From the NCBI GenBank assembly GCA_913061415.1, contig CAJXUD010000014.1:1-64000 (forward strand): a stretch of DNA of 64,000 nt. The letters are read 5' to 3'. Below the pieces are notes generated by a model. It made no database searches. It saw only the letters and a list, made by a program, of their open reading frames with translations, and had not been told where the DNA came from. This DNA is from an uncultured Oleispira sp. (GTDB taxonomy: Bacteria; Pseudomonadota; Gammaproteobacteria; Pseudomonadales; Oceanobacteraceae). Made by a program: the position numbers and the translations under genes. Positions 45,290-54,111 of the stretch are shown here, piece after piece (the stretch's first letter is position 1; each line of letters starts with the position of its first letter).

Positions 45290-48200
45290 TCAGCTACCGT
45301 CAGAAGAAAGATGCTTACTGGCTTGTGCCAGATCAAGCAACTCACGCAACGCCACTGAATACATCGCGTATTCCGCTTTGTCGGACGCTCGAAGCTCATC
45401 CAGCATACGCTGCCAACGACTGACTAGGTGCGGATGGGCGGTCTTCCACTTATCCATCAATTCCACCATTCCCATTTCACCACTATCTGCCGTATTTAAT
45501 ACAGACACCGTCAACGAGCGTAGCTGCCAATCCATATCATCACGGAAGGCTTCACGTGCTAAACCTTGCCAGTTTGATTTAACCTCTAAATTATTAATTT
45601 GCTCTAAGAACCAATTAAGCGATAAGGTTTCACCCACACAGAAATACGCTTCAGCGACTCGTTCGACCGATAGATCGGTCTCATTAGAGGCTTCGATAAT
45701 ACCCAATGCAGAGAATAAGGAACTCGCTCCTGCCGCCAATGATGAAACATCCTCGGGTACATTTTGCTCCCTATAGCCATCAAACCGTTTCTGCCACGAT
45801 TTTTGAGTCGAGCCTTTAAGCCATTGCGCCAAATTCTGCCTAACCGAATCAGCACTCGCCTTGAACGATTTAACCTCAGCCGCAACATCCATATCAGAAT
45901 GACGATTGCGTAAAAACCAACGACTGGCGCGCCTTACTAATCGCATTAAGCGGCTCATCATATCTGCCTGAACATGGGCCGGAATTTGATAATCTAACGC
46001 TTCGATGTGTGACCACAATTCGTGTAATCCAAATACATCACGGGCTGCAACATAAGCCCTCGCCACCTCAACAACAGTTGCGCCGGTCGATTCAGTCAGG
46101 CGGTTTACAAAAGTAATCCCCATATAGTTCACTAAATCGTTCGCTAACTGGGTTGCGACAATTTCTGAGCGCAGTTTATGATTCATCACAGGGCCGTGAT
46201 AATCATCCACCAGCTTTTGTGGAAACGCCGTTTCTACAATCGTGCTTAAGTAAGTATCTTGACTGATTGCCTCTAAATTAAGACGTTCTTTTAGATCTGC
46301 CTTGGCATAAGAAATTAAGATCGATAACTCTGGTTTGGTTAAACCTTGGCCATTTAGCTTACGCTCAGAAATCGTTTCTTCATCAGGCAAGTATTCCAAA
46401 GCTCGGTTTAATTTCCCTGACTCTTCAAAGTCTCGAATTAAACTCACATATTCATCCATGCGCTCTTCACATTCTCGATGCGCTAGAGCAATGGCTTGGG
46501 TTTGGCGGTAGTTATTAGACAGCACAAGTGTCGATACCGCATCCGTCATATCCATAAATAGTTTATTACGCTGTTTCATCGTCATGTCGCCAGAAGCAAC
46601 AATTTCGTTCAGCATGATTTTGATATTTACTTCATGATCTGAGCAATCAACCCCACCGGCGTTATCGATAAAATCAGTATAAGATGAGCCTCCAGACAGC
46701 GCAAACTCTACACGCCCTAGCTGTGTCATACCTAGGTTGCCGCCTTCACCAATGACTTTTGCACGAACCTGATTGCCATTAATTCTCACGGCGTCGGTGG
46801 CTTTATCACCAACATCTGCATGGCTCTCGCGACTGCCTTTAATGTAAGTACCAATACCACCATTCCAAATCAAATCGACGGGGGCTAATAGCAGTGCTTT
46901 GATCAGCTCTGTTGGTGCAAGCTCATCTTGAGTTATATCAAATCGGGCTTTCATCTCTGGGCTAATCTTGATGGATTTAGCACTGCGTGAAAATACCGCC
47001 CCACCTTTCGAAATTAAGCCTTTATCAAAGTCATCCCAGGTTGATCGAGGCATTTCAAATAAACGTTTACGCTCAATATAGGTTGATGCTGACTCAGGAT
47101 TAGGGTCAACAAAAATATGCATATGGTTAAACGCTGCTGTTAAGCGAATGTGTTCTGATAACAGCATGCCATTACCAAAAACATCCCCCGCCATGTCGCC
47201 AACACCGACTACGGTAAAATCTTCTTCTTGCACATTTAAGCCAAGCTCACGAAAGTGTCGCTGAACAGAAACCCAAGCGCCTCTGGCAGTAATCCCCATT
47301 TTCTTATGGTCATAACCAATTGAGCCACCGGAGGCAAATGCATCCCCCAGCCAAAAACCACGTTCAACGGCAATACCATTAGAAATATCTGAGAAAGTCG
47401 CCGTTCCTTTATCCGCAGCCACTACCAGATAGACATCATCTTCATCGTGGCGCACCACCTCCACAGGAGGAACAACCGCGCCATCAACCAAGTTATCCGT
47501 GACGTCTAAAAGTGAACTAATAAACGTTTTGTAACACGCAATGCCTTCTTTTAACCATTGGTCTCGCGACATATCGGGAGTGAGTTTTTTAGCAACAAAC
47601 CCCCCTTTAGCACCAACAGGAACGATGACTGCGTTCTTAACTTGCTGCGCTTTTACTAAACCTAATACTTCGGTACGGAAATCCTCATCACGATCCGACC
47701 AGCGCAAGCCCCCACGTGCAACCTTGCCACCGCGCAAATGCACACCTTCTACTCGAGGTGAGTATACAAAAATCTCAAACATTGGCCGTGGTAATGGCAT
47801 GTCTGTAATTTGATGAGGGTTGAGCTTAAACGAAATGTAATCTTTAGCGCTGCCGTCTTCATTGCACTGATAGAAGTTGGTTCGTAATGTCGCTTTTATT
47901 AGCTCTAAATAACGACGTACAATTCGGTCTTCGTTTAATTGCTCGACGCCATCCAGTGCAAGCATGATTTGCTCTTCAAGAACGGAAAACGCTGCTTGTC
48001 TTTGTTCAATCGTCCATTCTGGATGCAGGCCAAATCTCACTTCAAAAGCTTGCACCAGCAAACGACTGATGTTGATGTATCGGCATAAAGTCGCAGCAAT
48101 CGATACTTCACTAATGCCAAAACGAATTTGTTTCATGTAGCGCGCATAACCACGCAACATGGCAATTTCTCGCCAACCAATTTCTGACCCTAAAACCAGT

Positions 48201-50164
48201 TTATTAAAGCCATCACTTTCAGCATGACCATGCCAAATATTTTTAAATGTTTCTTGAAATAGCCCTTTAACTGCCTGCATATCAATGCGTTCTGCCAAGG
48301 TATATTCTAAAAGAAAATTATGAATCCAAACTTTACTGCCGTCTTCATAATGCACACCATAGGGATGCTCACCAATGACCCGTAATCCAAGGTTTTCTAA
48401 AATAGGTAAAACATCTGATAAAGGCAGTACATCGTTAAGATTAAAAAGCTTAAATCGTAGCTGATTCTCCCCCTCTTCTAGCTCACGATAAAAACTCATC
48501 GCGATGCCTTTTTCAGGGTGCTGCCTTAGATCTTCAATATGCTGAACATCGGCAACAGCAGTACGCGAACCAAAATCTTCGCGATAACCGACAGGAAATG
48601 CTGAGCGGTATATTTGATGATAACGATTCCCTTTTTCTTCACCAACCTGCTCTACCAATGCCGTATGAAGATGGTCTCCCCAGCTGCGCGAGACTTGCTG
48701 AATTTTTCGCTCTATTTCTTTATGATCAACATCCCCACTTTCACTATCTTTTAGACGTAATACAAAATGCGTACGAGCCAGAATCGATTCAGAGAAATGA
48801 GTATTAAACTCTACAAATTTGGGATCGCAGGCTTCTTCCAAAACCTCCTGAATTTTTGTCCGTAATTCGGTGTTGTAAATATCTCGTGGAGTATACACAA
48901 GGCAATATAAGAATTTCCCATACGTGCCTTTACGCAAGAAAGCACGAGTTTGTCGACGCTCTTGAATATTAAGAATGCCGAGGGCGGTATTATAAAGCTG
49001 CTCTGAGGTTGATTGTATCAGCTCATCTCTTGGGTACGCCTCAAGTATACGGTTAATTTCTTTGCCGTTATGACTACTCTTATCGAAGCCAGATAATTTT
49101 CTAACTTGCTGTAACTTCTGACGAATCAAAGGAATGTTATTAGGGCTATCAATATAAACAATCGAAGTATATAACCCCATAAAGCGAATGCCGCCAATGA
49201 CCTCCCCTTTTTCATTGAAGCGTTTTACGACAATATAATCAGGATACGCTGGACGGTGTATGCGGCTTCGCTCACCAGACTTAAAGAAGTTAACAATATC
49301 AGGGCTTAAAACGAAATCCTGAATTTCACCCGGCAGCTCTTCTAAATTACGACGATTATTACTGATTTGATGGTATCTAAAACTGCCTAAATCACCACTT
49401 TCACTGCGTTCAATAAAGGTTTTTCCTGCTTTTCTTTCGATCGTAAACTCATCGCAACCCAAAAAAGTAAAATGATCATTTGCCAACCAAGTAAGAAAAT
49501 CTTGTGACTCTTTAATCTCTTTTTTCGGTTTTTCACAGGGTAGTTCACTTAACCCAGCAGACGCTTTGGCCACACGGTCTTTTAATGCTGAAAAGTCCTC
49601 AACGCAATGGCTTACTTCATTGACTATTTCAACTAAGGTTGCAGATAAATCATCCAACATATCAATATCAGTATGGCGATCGACTTCAATATATATAATC
49701 GATTCTGATTGGCTACTTTCTGAAGGTTTACTAAGCGGAGAAGACGACAGTTTCTTAAAGTCTTTATCACGCTCTAAATGCACAACACACGAGATAATAG
49801 AATGCAGCGACATCTGACGACGATTCAGTTCTAGTCGAACCGAATCAATCAAAAAAGGCATTTCTTTAGAAAGCACTTCAATCACGGTATGAGTCGACTG
49901 CCAACCGTGTGCTTCAAAATCTGGATTAAAAACCCGCACTTTTGGCGTAGCAACATTATTCTTTTGTATAAACAACCAACATGACACGGTTGCCCCGTAC
50001 AAGTCTTCCGTATTACGCGCATTTAAATCTGCACAAGGCGCGCCATCATAATAAAGTTCTGCAAATAACTTTATTCGCTCTGCTTGTGCTTTATCATTGC
50101 GCTCATCAATCAATCGGTTAAGCGCTGTCAAATCGGGTTTATTCATTGGGTTGCTATTACTCAT
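45290..50164 (-). CDS. gdhB: NAD-specific glutamate dehydrogenase, large type
   Basis: 1624-residue NAD-dependent glutamate dehydrogenase (L_180 class), usual length about 1600; oxidises glutamate to 2-oxoglutarate and ammonium. Start is the ATG at 50164 (CAGG upstream); the frame extends another 38 codons through a tandem repeat but only from a TTG without ribosome site. The N-terminal 700 residues are ACT-like/regulatory segments; the catalytic core includes GGLRWSDRDEDFRTEVLGLVK, KNAVIVPVGAKGGFV and the NAD domain with GVGDMAGDVFGNGML. The C-terminal 500 residues are helical. Confidence 0.95.
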   Translation of the reverse strand: MSNSNPMNKPDLTALNRLIDERNDKAQAERIKLFAELYYDGAPCADLNARNTEDLYGATVSCWLFIQKNNVATPKVRVFNPDFEAHGWQSTHTVIEVLSKEMPFLIDSVRLELNRRQMSLHSIISCVVHLERDKDFKKLSSSPLSKPSESSQSESIIYIEVDRHTDIDMLDDLSATLVEIVNEVSHCVEDFSALKDRVAKASAGLSELPCEKPKKEIKESQDFLTWLANDHFTFLGCDEFTIERKAGKTFIERSESGDLGSFRYHQISNNRRNLEELPGEIQDFVLSPDIVNFFKSGERSRIHRPAYPDYIVVKRFNEKGEVIGGIRFMGLYTSIVYIDSPNNIPLIRQKLQQVRKLSGFDKSSHNGKEINRILEAYPRDELIQSTSEQLYNTALGILNIQERRQTRAFLRKGTYGKFLYCLVYTPRDIYNTELRTKIQEVLEEACDPKFVEFNTHFSESILARTHFVLRLKDSESGDVDHKEIERKIQQVSRSWGDHLHTALVEQVGEEKGNRYHQIYRSAFPVGYREDFGSRTAVADVQHIEDLRQHPEKGIAMSFYRELEEGENQLRFKLFNLNDVLPLSDVLPILENLGLRVIGEHPYGVHYEDGSKVWIHNFLLEYTLAERIDMQAVKGLFQETFKNIWHGHAESDGFNKLVLGSEIGWREIAMLRGYARYMKQIRFGISEVSIAATLCRYINISRLLVQAFEVRFGLHPEWTIEQRQAAFSVLEEQIMLALDGVEQLNEDRIVRRYLELIKATLRTNFYQCNEDGSAKDYISFKLNPHQITDMPLPRPMFEIFVYSPRVEGVHLRGGKVARGGLRWSDRDEDFRTEVLGLVKAQQVKNAVIVPVGAKGGFVAKKLTPDMSRDQWLKEGIACYKTFISSLLDVTDNLVDGAVVPPVEVVRHDEDDVYLVVAADKGTATFSDISNGIAVERGFWLGDAFASGGSIGYDHKKMGITARGAWVSVQRHFRELGLNVQEEDFTVVGVGDMAGDVFGNGMLLSEHIRLTAAFNHMHIFVDPNPESASTYIERKRLFEMPRSTWDDFDKGLISKGGAVFSRSAKSIKISPEMKARFDITQDELAPTELIKALLLAPVDLIWNGGIGTYIKGSRESHADVGDKATDAVRINGNQVRAKVIGEGGNLGMTQLGRVEFALSGGSSYTDFIDNAGGVDCSDHEVNIKIMLNEIVASGDMTMKQRNKLFMDMTDAVSTLVLSNNYRQTQAIALAHRECEERMDEYVSLIRDFEESGKLNRALEYLPDEETISERKLNGQGLTKPELSILISYAKADLKERLNLEAISQDTYLSTIVETAFPQKLVDDYHGPVMNHKLRSEIVATQLANDLVNYMGITFVNRLTESTGATVVEVARAYVAARDVFGLHELWSHIEALDYQIPAHVQADMMSRLMRLVRRASRWFLRNRHSDMDVAAEVKSFKASADSVRQNLAQWLKGSTQKSWQKRFDGYREQNVPEDVSSLAAGASSLFSALGIIEASNETDLSVERVAEAYFCVGETLSLNWFLEQINNLEVKSNWQGLAREAFRDDMDWQLRSLTVSVLNTADSGEMGMVELMDKWKTAHPHLVSRWQRMLDELRASDKAEYAMYSVALRELLDLAQASKHLSSDGS

Positions 50165-50205
50165 GAAAGCTATACCTGCAAGTCGGCAAAATGATTCCTT
50201 ATTAT

Positions 50206-50280
50206 TAGCGTAGACCATAGTTGCGTAGACCATAGTAGCGTAGACCAAAGTAGCGTAGACCAAAGTAGCGTAGACCAAAG
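50206..50280. repeat. 15-nt tandem repeat, five copies, upstream of NAD-GDH
   Basis: Five exact-period units of TAGCGTAGACCAAAG type (50206, 50221, 50236, 50251, 50266), the last three identical, 41 bases upstream of the GDH ATG. Confidence 0.96.
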
Positions 50281-50518
50281 TTTTCTTTTAATGCCCGTTC
50301 CAGTGCAACAATGATCAAATAACAAACAGGTAGATTTAAAAAACAAACCATCAGCAAACTATGCATTTCCCGAAAATGGACAGACCTTGCTGTAAAGTAG
50401 TGTGAAGACGAGAACTTTTACTCAATATCTCTGCTCATAAGCATTGACCTGAGCATTTCATTCAATAAAATCTTGTATGAAATCAAATAATTACATCGTA
50501 TAGAAAGTGAGCAGCCAA

Positions 50519-51472
50519 ATGCAGCAAGGATTCAAACAGCTATCGCAAGCATTGAGCGCCAACATTATTGGCCAACAGCATTTAATTGAACGCTTATTAA
50601 TCGCCCTATTGGCCGATGGTCATTTATTAGTAGAAGGTGCTCCAGGCCTTGCAAAAACCAAAGCAATTAATGCTTTGGCCGATCATATTGAAGGTGACTT
50701 CAAGCGTATTCAGTTCACCCCAGATTTATTACCCGGTGACATTACCGGTACCGAAATTTATCGCCCAGAAGAAGGCAGCTTTAAATTTCAGCAGGGGCCT
50801 ATTTTTCATAACCTAATTTTAGCCGATGAAATTAACCGAGCGCCTGCCAAGGTACAAAGTGCTTTATTAGAAGCCATGGCCGAACGTCAGGTTTCTGTGG
50901 GGGGCAATACCATGAAGCTAGAAAAGCTCTTTCTAGTCATGGCGACTCAAAACCCCATTGAGCAAGAAGGAACGTATCCCCTTCCCGAAGCGCAGCTAGA
51001 CCGATTTTTAATGCATGTCGTCATTGGCTACCCGGATGCTGAGGCTGAACAAAAAATTCTTCGTTTGGTCCGAGGCGAGGCGATGGATCAGGCGCCTCAT
51101 TTAGGTGAGAAGATGACCCAAGCAGATATATTCGCTGCTCGCCAAGAAACGTTGAATTTACATTTAAGTGAATCCGTCGAGCAATACATAGTGCAGCTAG
51201 TGATGGCAACGCGTAATCCAGAGCAATACGGTGAAGATCTTGCGAATTGGATCGATTATGGTGCTAGCCCTCGTGGAACTATTGCCTTAGAGCGTTGCGC
51301 GCGAGCCCACGCGTGGCTTAATGGCCGAGATTTTGTTAGCCCAGATGATGTTCAAGCGATTGCCCATGATGTTCTACGCCATCGCATTTTATTGAGCTTT
51401 GAAGCAGAAGCTAACGGCATGACCACTAACAAGGTAATCAACGAATTGATTACTCGCGTTCCGGTTGCTTAA
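50519..51472 (+). CDS. MoxR-family AAA+ ATPase
   Basis: MoxR ATPase of 317 residues; start ATG at 50519 with GTGAG upstream (a GTG at 50507 is the alternative). Walker A is GAPGLAKTK, Walker B LADEINRAP, sensor 1 MATQNPIEQEGTYPLPEAQLDRF. MoxR proteins act as chaperones that mature VWA-domain partners, and this gene heads a run with DUF58, DUF4381, two VWA proteins and BatD. The six genes are nearly contiguous, so one operon is likely. Confidence 0.94.
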   Translation: MQQGFKQLSQALSANIIGQQHLIERLLIALLADGHLLVEGAPGLAKTKAINALADHIEGDFKRIQFTPDLLPGDITGTEIYRPEEGSFKFQQGPIFHNLILADEINRAPAKVQSALLEAMAERQVSVGGNTMKLEKLFLVMATQNPIEQEGTYPLPEAQLDRFLMHVVIGYPDAEAEQKILRLVRGEAMDQAPHLGEKMTQADIFAARQETLNLHLSESVEQYIVQLVMATRNPEQYGEDLANWIDYGASPRGTIALERCARAHAWLNGRDFVSPDDVQAIAHDVLRHRILLSFEAEANGMTTNKVINELITRVPVA

Positions 51473-51474
51473 TC

Positions 51475-52503
51475 ATGGGGGCTTCTCAAATTAATAACAG
51501 CCAAGGCGGCTTATCCAAAGGCGCGTTAATTGATACCGATAACTTGGTTTCTATACGACACCTCGCCAAGCTTTTGCCGATTCATAAGCAAAAGAAAGTA
51601 TTGAATGAGATGGCTGGCGTTCACACCTCAAACCTAAGGGGCCGAGGTGTGGACTTTTCTGAAGTCCGGAGCTACCAAGCCGGTGATGATATTCGTGCAA
51701 TGGATTGGCGGGTAACCGCTCGCACCCAGTCGCCACATATTAAGGTTTTTCGTGAAGAGCGTGAACGCCCTGTCATGGTAGTCTGTGATTTACGCGCCAG
51801 TATGTTTTTTGGTACTCAACATGCGTTTAAATCGGTACTGGCGGCCGATATTGTGAGCCTATTTTCTTGGTCTGCGTTAAATAATGGCGATCGCATTGGC
51901 GCGTTATTATTTGATGATCACCATGAAACCGATATTCGCCCTAAACCTGGACGTAAACAGGTCATGCACGTATTGCACGAACTGTCTCAGTTTACGCAAG
52001 ACCAGCAACCTGCTGATTCAGTGGCTGACACCCAGTCTAATACATCGTCAGCCAGCAGCAGCCGTATGGCCGATATGCTACGCCATACCCGTCGAGTTAC
52101 TCGCCCTGGCAGTACTATTTATTTTATTTCTGATTGGCAAGATTTTGATCAAGATTGTGAGCGCCAGCTGCATCAAATTAGTAAACATAACGATGTCGTC
52201 GCAATTAATATCTTCGACGCATTCGAGAAGAACATTTTACCGTTAGGCAGCTATCCACTAACGGATGGTAAGCAGCGCTTACAGCTGGAGTGCTACTCAA
52301 AATCACAAGGCTTAGAGCATCAACGAGCCTTTGAACAACGCCAACAAACGCTAAAACAACGGACGTTAAAATTGGGCATTCCCCTGATTAACCTTCAAGC
52401 TCAAGATGACATAATCACCGAGCTTCGAAAAGGTTTAGGCCTTGGCCAAATTGCCATGGGGAAAGCGAGTGCCTCGCAGATAGATGGGGGCAAAGGTAAA
52501 TAA
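51475..52503 (+). CDS. DUF58 domain protein
   Basis: 342-residue cytoplasmic DUF58 protein, VWA-like fold. GRGVDFSEVRSYQAGDDIRAMDWRVTARTQ is the diagnostic block followed by FREERERPVMVVCDLRASMFFG. The conserved DWR and the Asp of CDLRASM fit a modified metal-ion-dependent adhesion site. It follows moxR by three bases. DUF58 proteins are the commonest partner of MoxR ATPases. Confidence 0.92.
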   Translation: MGASQINNSQGGLSKGALIDTDNLVSIRHLAKLLPIHKQKKVLNEMAGVHTSNLRGRGVDFSEVRSYQAGDDIRAMDWRVTARTQSPHIKVFREERERPVMVVCDLRASMFFGTQHAFKSVLAADIVSLFSWSALNNGDRIGALLFDDHHETDIRPKPGRKQVMHVLHELSQFTQDQQPADSVADTQSNTSSASSSRMADMLRHTRRVTRPGSTIYFISDWQDFDQDCERQLHQISKHNDVVAINIFDAFEKNILPLGSYPLTDGKQRLQLECYSKSQGLEHQRAFEQRQQTLKQRTLKLGIPLINLQAQDDIITELRKGLGLGQIAMGKASASQIDGGKGK

Positions 52504-52505
52504 TC

Positions 52506-53102
52506 ATGCAAGCATCTATTCCTAACTCAGTGAACCCTAACTCAGTGAACCCTATCTCAGCGAGTCCTAATTCATCACCCGCTGCAGATTTATCGCAATT
52601 AAAAGATATTCACCTACCGGAAGCGATCCACGACTGGCCTATCGCATTTGGCTGGTGGATTTTATTGATTTTAATCGTAGTTAGCATAACGGCGGGGATT
52701 TATTTACTGCTGCGATATAAAGCTAACACTGCCAATAAGAAAGCGGCTCTAAAAGTACTAGAGCAACAGTTTGCTCAGTATAAAGTCGATCAAGATGCCC
52801 AATCATTTCTATTGGGCACAAATCAGACATTAAAACGTTATTGCCTTAAAGCCTACCCACAAGCGGTTAGTCTCTCTGGCACATCATGGACTGATTTTTT
52901 AATTCAACATTATAAAAAGCACAGTAAAGCAGATACTTTTAGCGAAGAAATCATCAATGCATTGAGCCAAGGCCTCTATCAGCCAAACTGCCAATTCGAT
53001 GCGCACACACTTTATAAAACCAGTACTGCATGGTTAAAAAACAATAAACCCGACGCTAAAGTAAACGCTGACAATGCAAGTAAAGGACATTCAAATGATT
53101 GA
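52506..53102 (+). CDS. DUF4381 membrane protein
   Basis: 198 residues, one membrane helix (WWILLILIVVSITAGIYLLL) after an N-terminal region, then a cytoplasmic helical domain. LKDIHLPEAIHDWPIAFGWW is the family signature. The first 24 residues include a translated tandem repeat of PNSVN (15 nt, about three and a half copies, 52521-52574). In other MoxR-VWA operons this protein sits between DUF58 and the first VWA protein. The stop overlaps the next start. Confidence 0.9.
   Translation: MQASIPNSVNPNSVNPISASPNSSPAADLSQLKDIHLPEAIHDWPIAFGWWILLILIVVSITAGIYLLLRYKANTANKKAALKVLEQQFAQYKVDQDAQSFLLGTNQTLKRYCLKAYPQAVSLSGTSWTDFLIQHYKKHSKADTFSEEIINALSQGLYQPNCQFDAHTLYKTSTAWLKNNKPDAKVNADNASKGHSND
52521..52574. 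repeat. 15-nt tandem repeat inside DUF4381 gene
   Basis: CCTAACTCAGTGAAC twice exactly (52521-52535, 52536-52550), then CCTATCTCAGCGAGT and CCTAATTCA. In frame, coding PNSVN-type repeats. Confidence 0.93.
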
Positions 53103-54111
53103 TTGGCATTGGCCCTGGGCATTCTTTTTATTGCCATTACCGCTTTTATTTTTCTGGATTTTGCCTAAAGTAAAACAACAAGAAGCGGCATTAAAAGTAC
53201 CGAGCCTTGCTCTGTGGCAAACATCGACTCAATCGGCACAAATACATACCCAGCGTACTTGGCCTTCCCTAATTCTACCTGCTGTATTATGGCTCGCATT
53301 ATTAACGGCATTAGCGCGCCCCCATATTCTAGGTGATATTGTTGAAATGCCGACCTCTGGCCGTGACCTAATGTTAGCCGTCGACATTTCGGGCAGTATG
53401 GCGATCGAAGATATGAAGTGGCAAGATCGCCCGGTTAATCGTTTATTTACGGTTAAGAAAGTATTAAATGATTTTGTTAGCCAGCGACAAGGCGACCGCT
53501 TGGGATTGGTTTTATTTGGTAGTCAAGCGTATTTACAAGCTCCACTTACGTTTGACTGGCAAACCATTCAAACGTTAATGAATGAAGCTCAAATTGGCCT
53601 TGCAGGAAAAAAGACCGCCATTGGTGATGCCATTGGTCTTACGATTAAGCGCTTGCAGTCGCATCCCGAACAAAGCCGAGTTGTGATTTTATTAACCGAT
53701 GGTGCCAATACTGCGGGAGAAGTTGAACCCTTAAAAGCCGCTGAACTTGCGCAACAGAGCAATGTTAAAATATATACTGTAGGCCTAGGAGCCGATGCAA
53801 TGGAGGTCGCTAGTTTCTTTGGGTCTCGCGAGGTCAACCCTTCTAGGGATCTTGACGAAACGACATTACAAAAAATGGCCGACATGACGGGTGGTCATTA
53901 TTTCAGAGCGCGCGATAGCAAAGAGTTAGAAAAAATTTATGACATGATTGATCAATTAGAACCCACCGAAAAAGACCCTGAGATTTTTCGCCCGCAGATT
54001 AATATTTATTACTGGCCGCTATCAATAGCATTATTCATCAGCTTTCTAATTGCACTTCAAGCATTAGGGCTTTTCCGTTATCTAACGTCGATTATTAGGA
54101 AGGCTAAATAA
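53095..54111 (+). CDS. VWA-domain protein, BatA-like
   Basis: 338 residues from the ATG at 53095 (AAAGGAC upstream), overlapping the DUF4381 stop by eight bases. Two N-terminal membrane segments flank KVKQQEAALKVPSLALW; the von Willebrand A domain (about 85-280) carries the metal site AVDISGSMAIED (DxSxS), and a last membrane helix ends the protein. BatA-type proteins act with BatB and BatD in membrane complexes matured by MoxR, linked to stress tolerance. Partner is the next gene. Confidence 0.92.
   Translation: MIDWHWPWAFFLLPLPLLFFWILPKVKQQEAALKVPSLALWQTSTQSAQIHTQRTWPSLILPAVLWLALLTALARPHILGDIVEMPTSGRDLMLAVDISGSMAIEDMKWQDRPVNRLFTVKKVLNDFVSQRQGDRLGLVLFGSQAYLQAPLTFDWQTIQTLMNEAQIGLAGKKTAIGDAIGLTIKRLQSHPEQSRVVILLTDGANTAGEVEPLKAAELAQQSNVKIYTVGLGADAMEVASFFGSREVNPSRDLDETTLQKMADMTGGHYFRARDSKELEKIYDMIDQLEPTEKDPEIFRPQINIYYWPLSIALFISFLIALQALGLFRYLTSIIRKAK

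Noticed and set aside
50165-50278. N-terminal extension of NAD-GDH with VYATLVYAT repeats
   Set aside because: Arises from the 15-nt tandem repeat read in frame; only a TTG without ribosome site could start it, and the ATG at 50164 is well placed.
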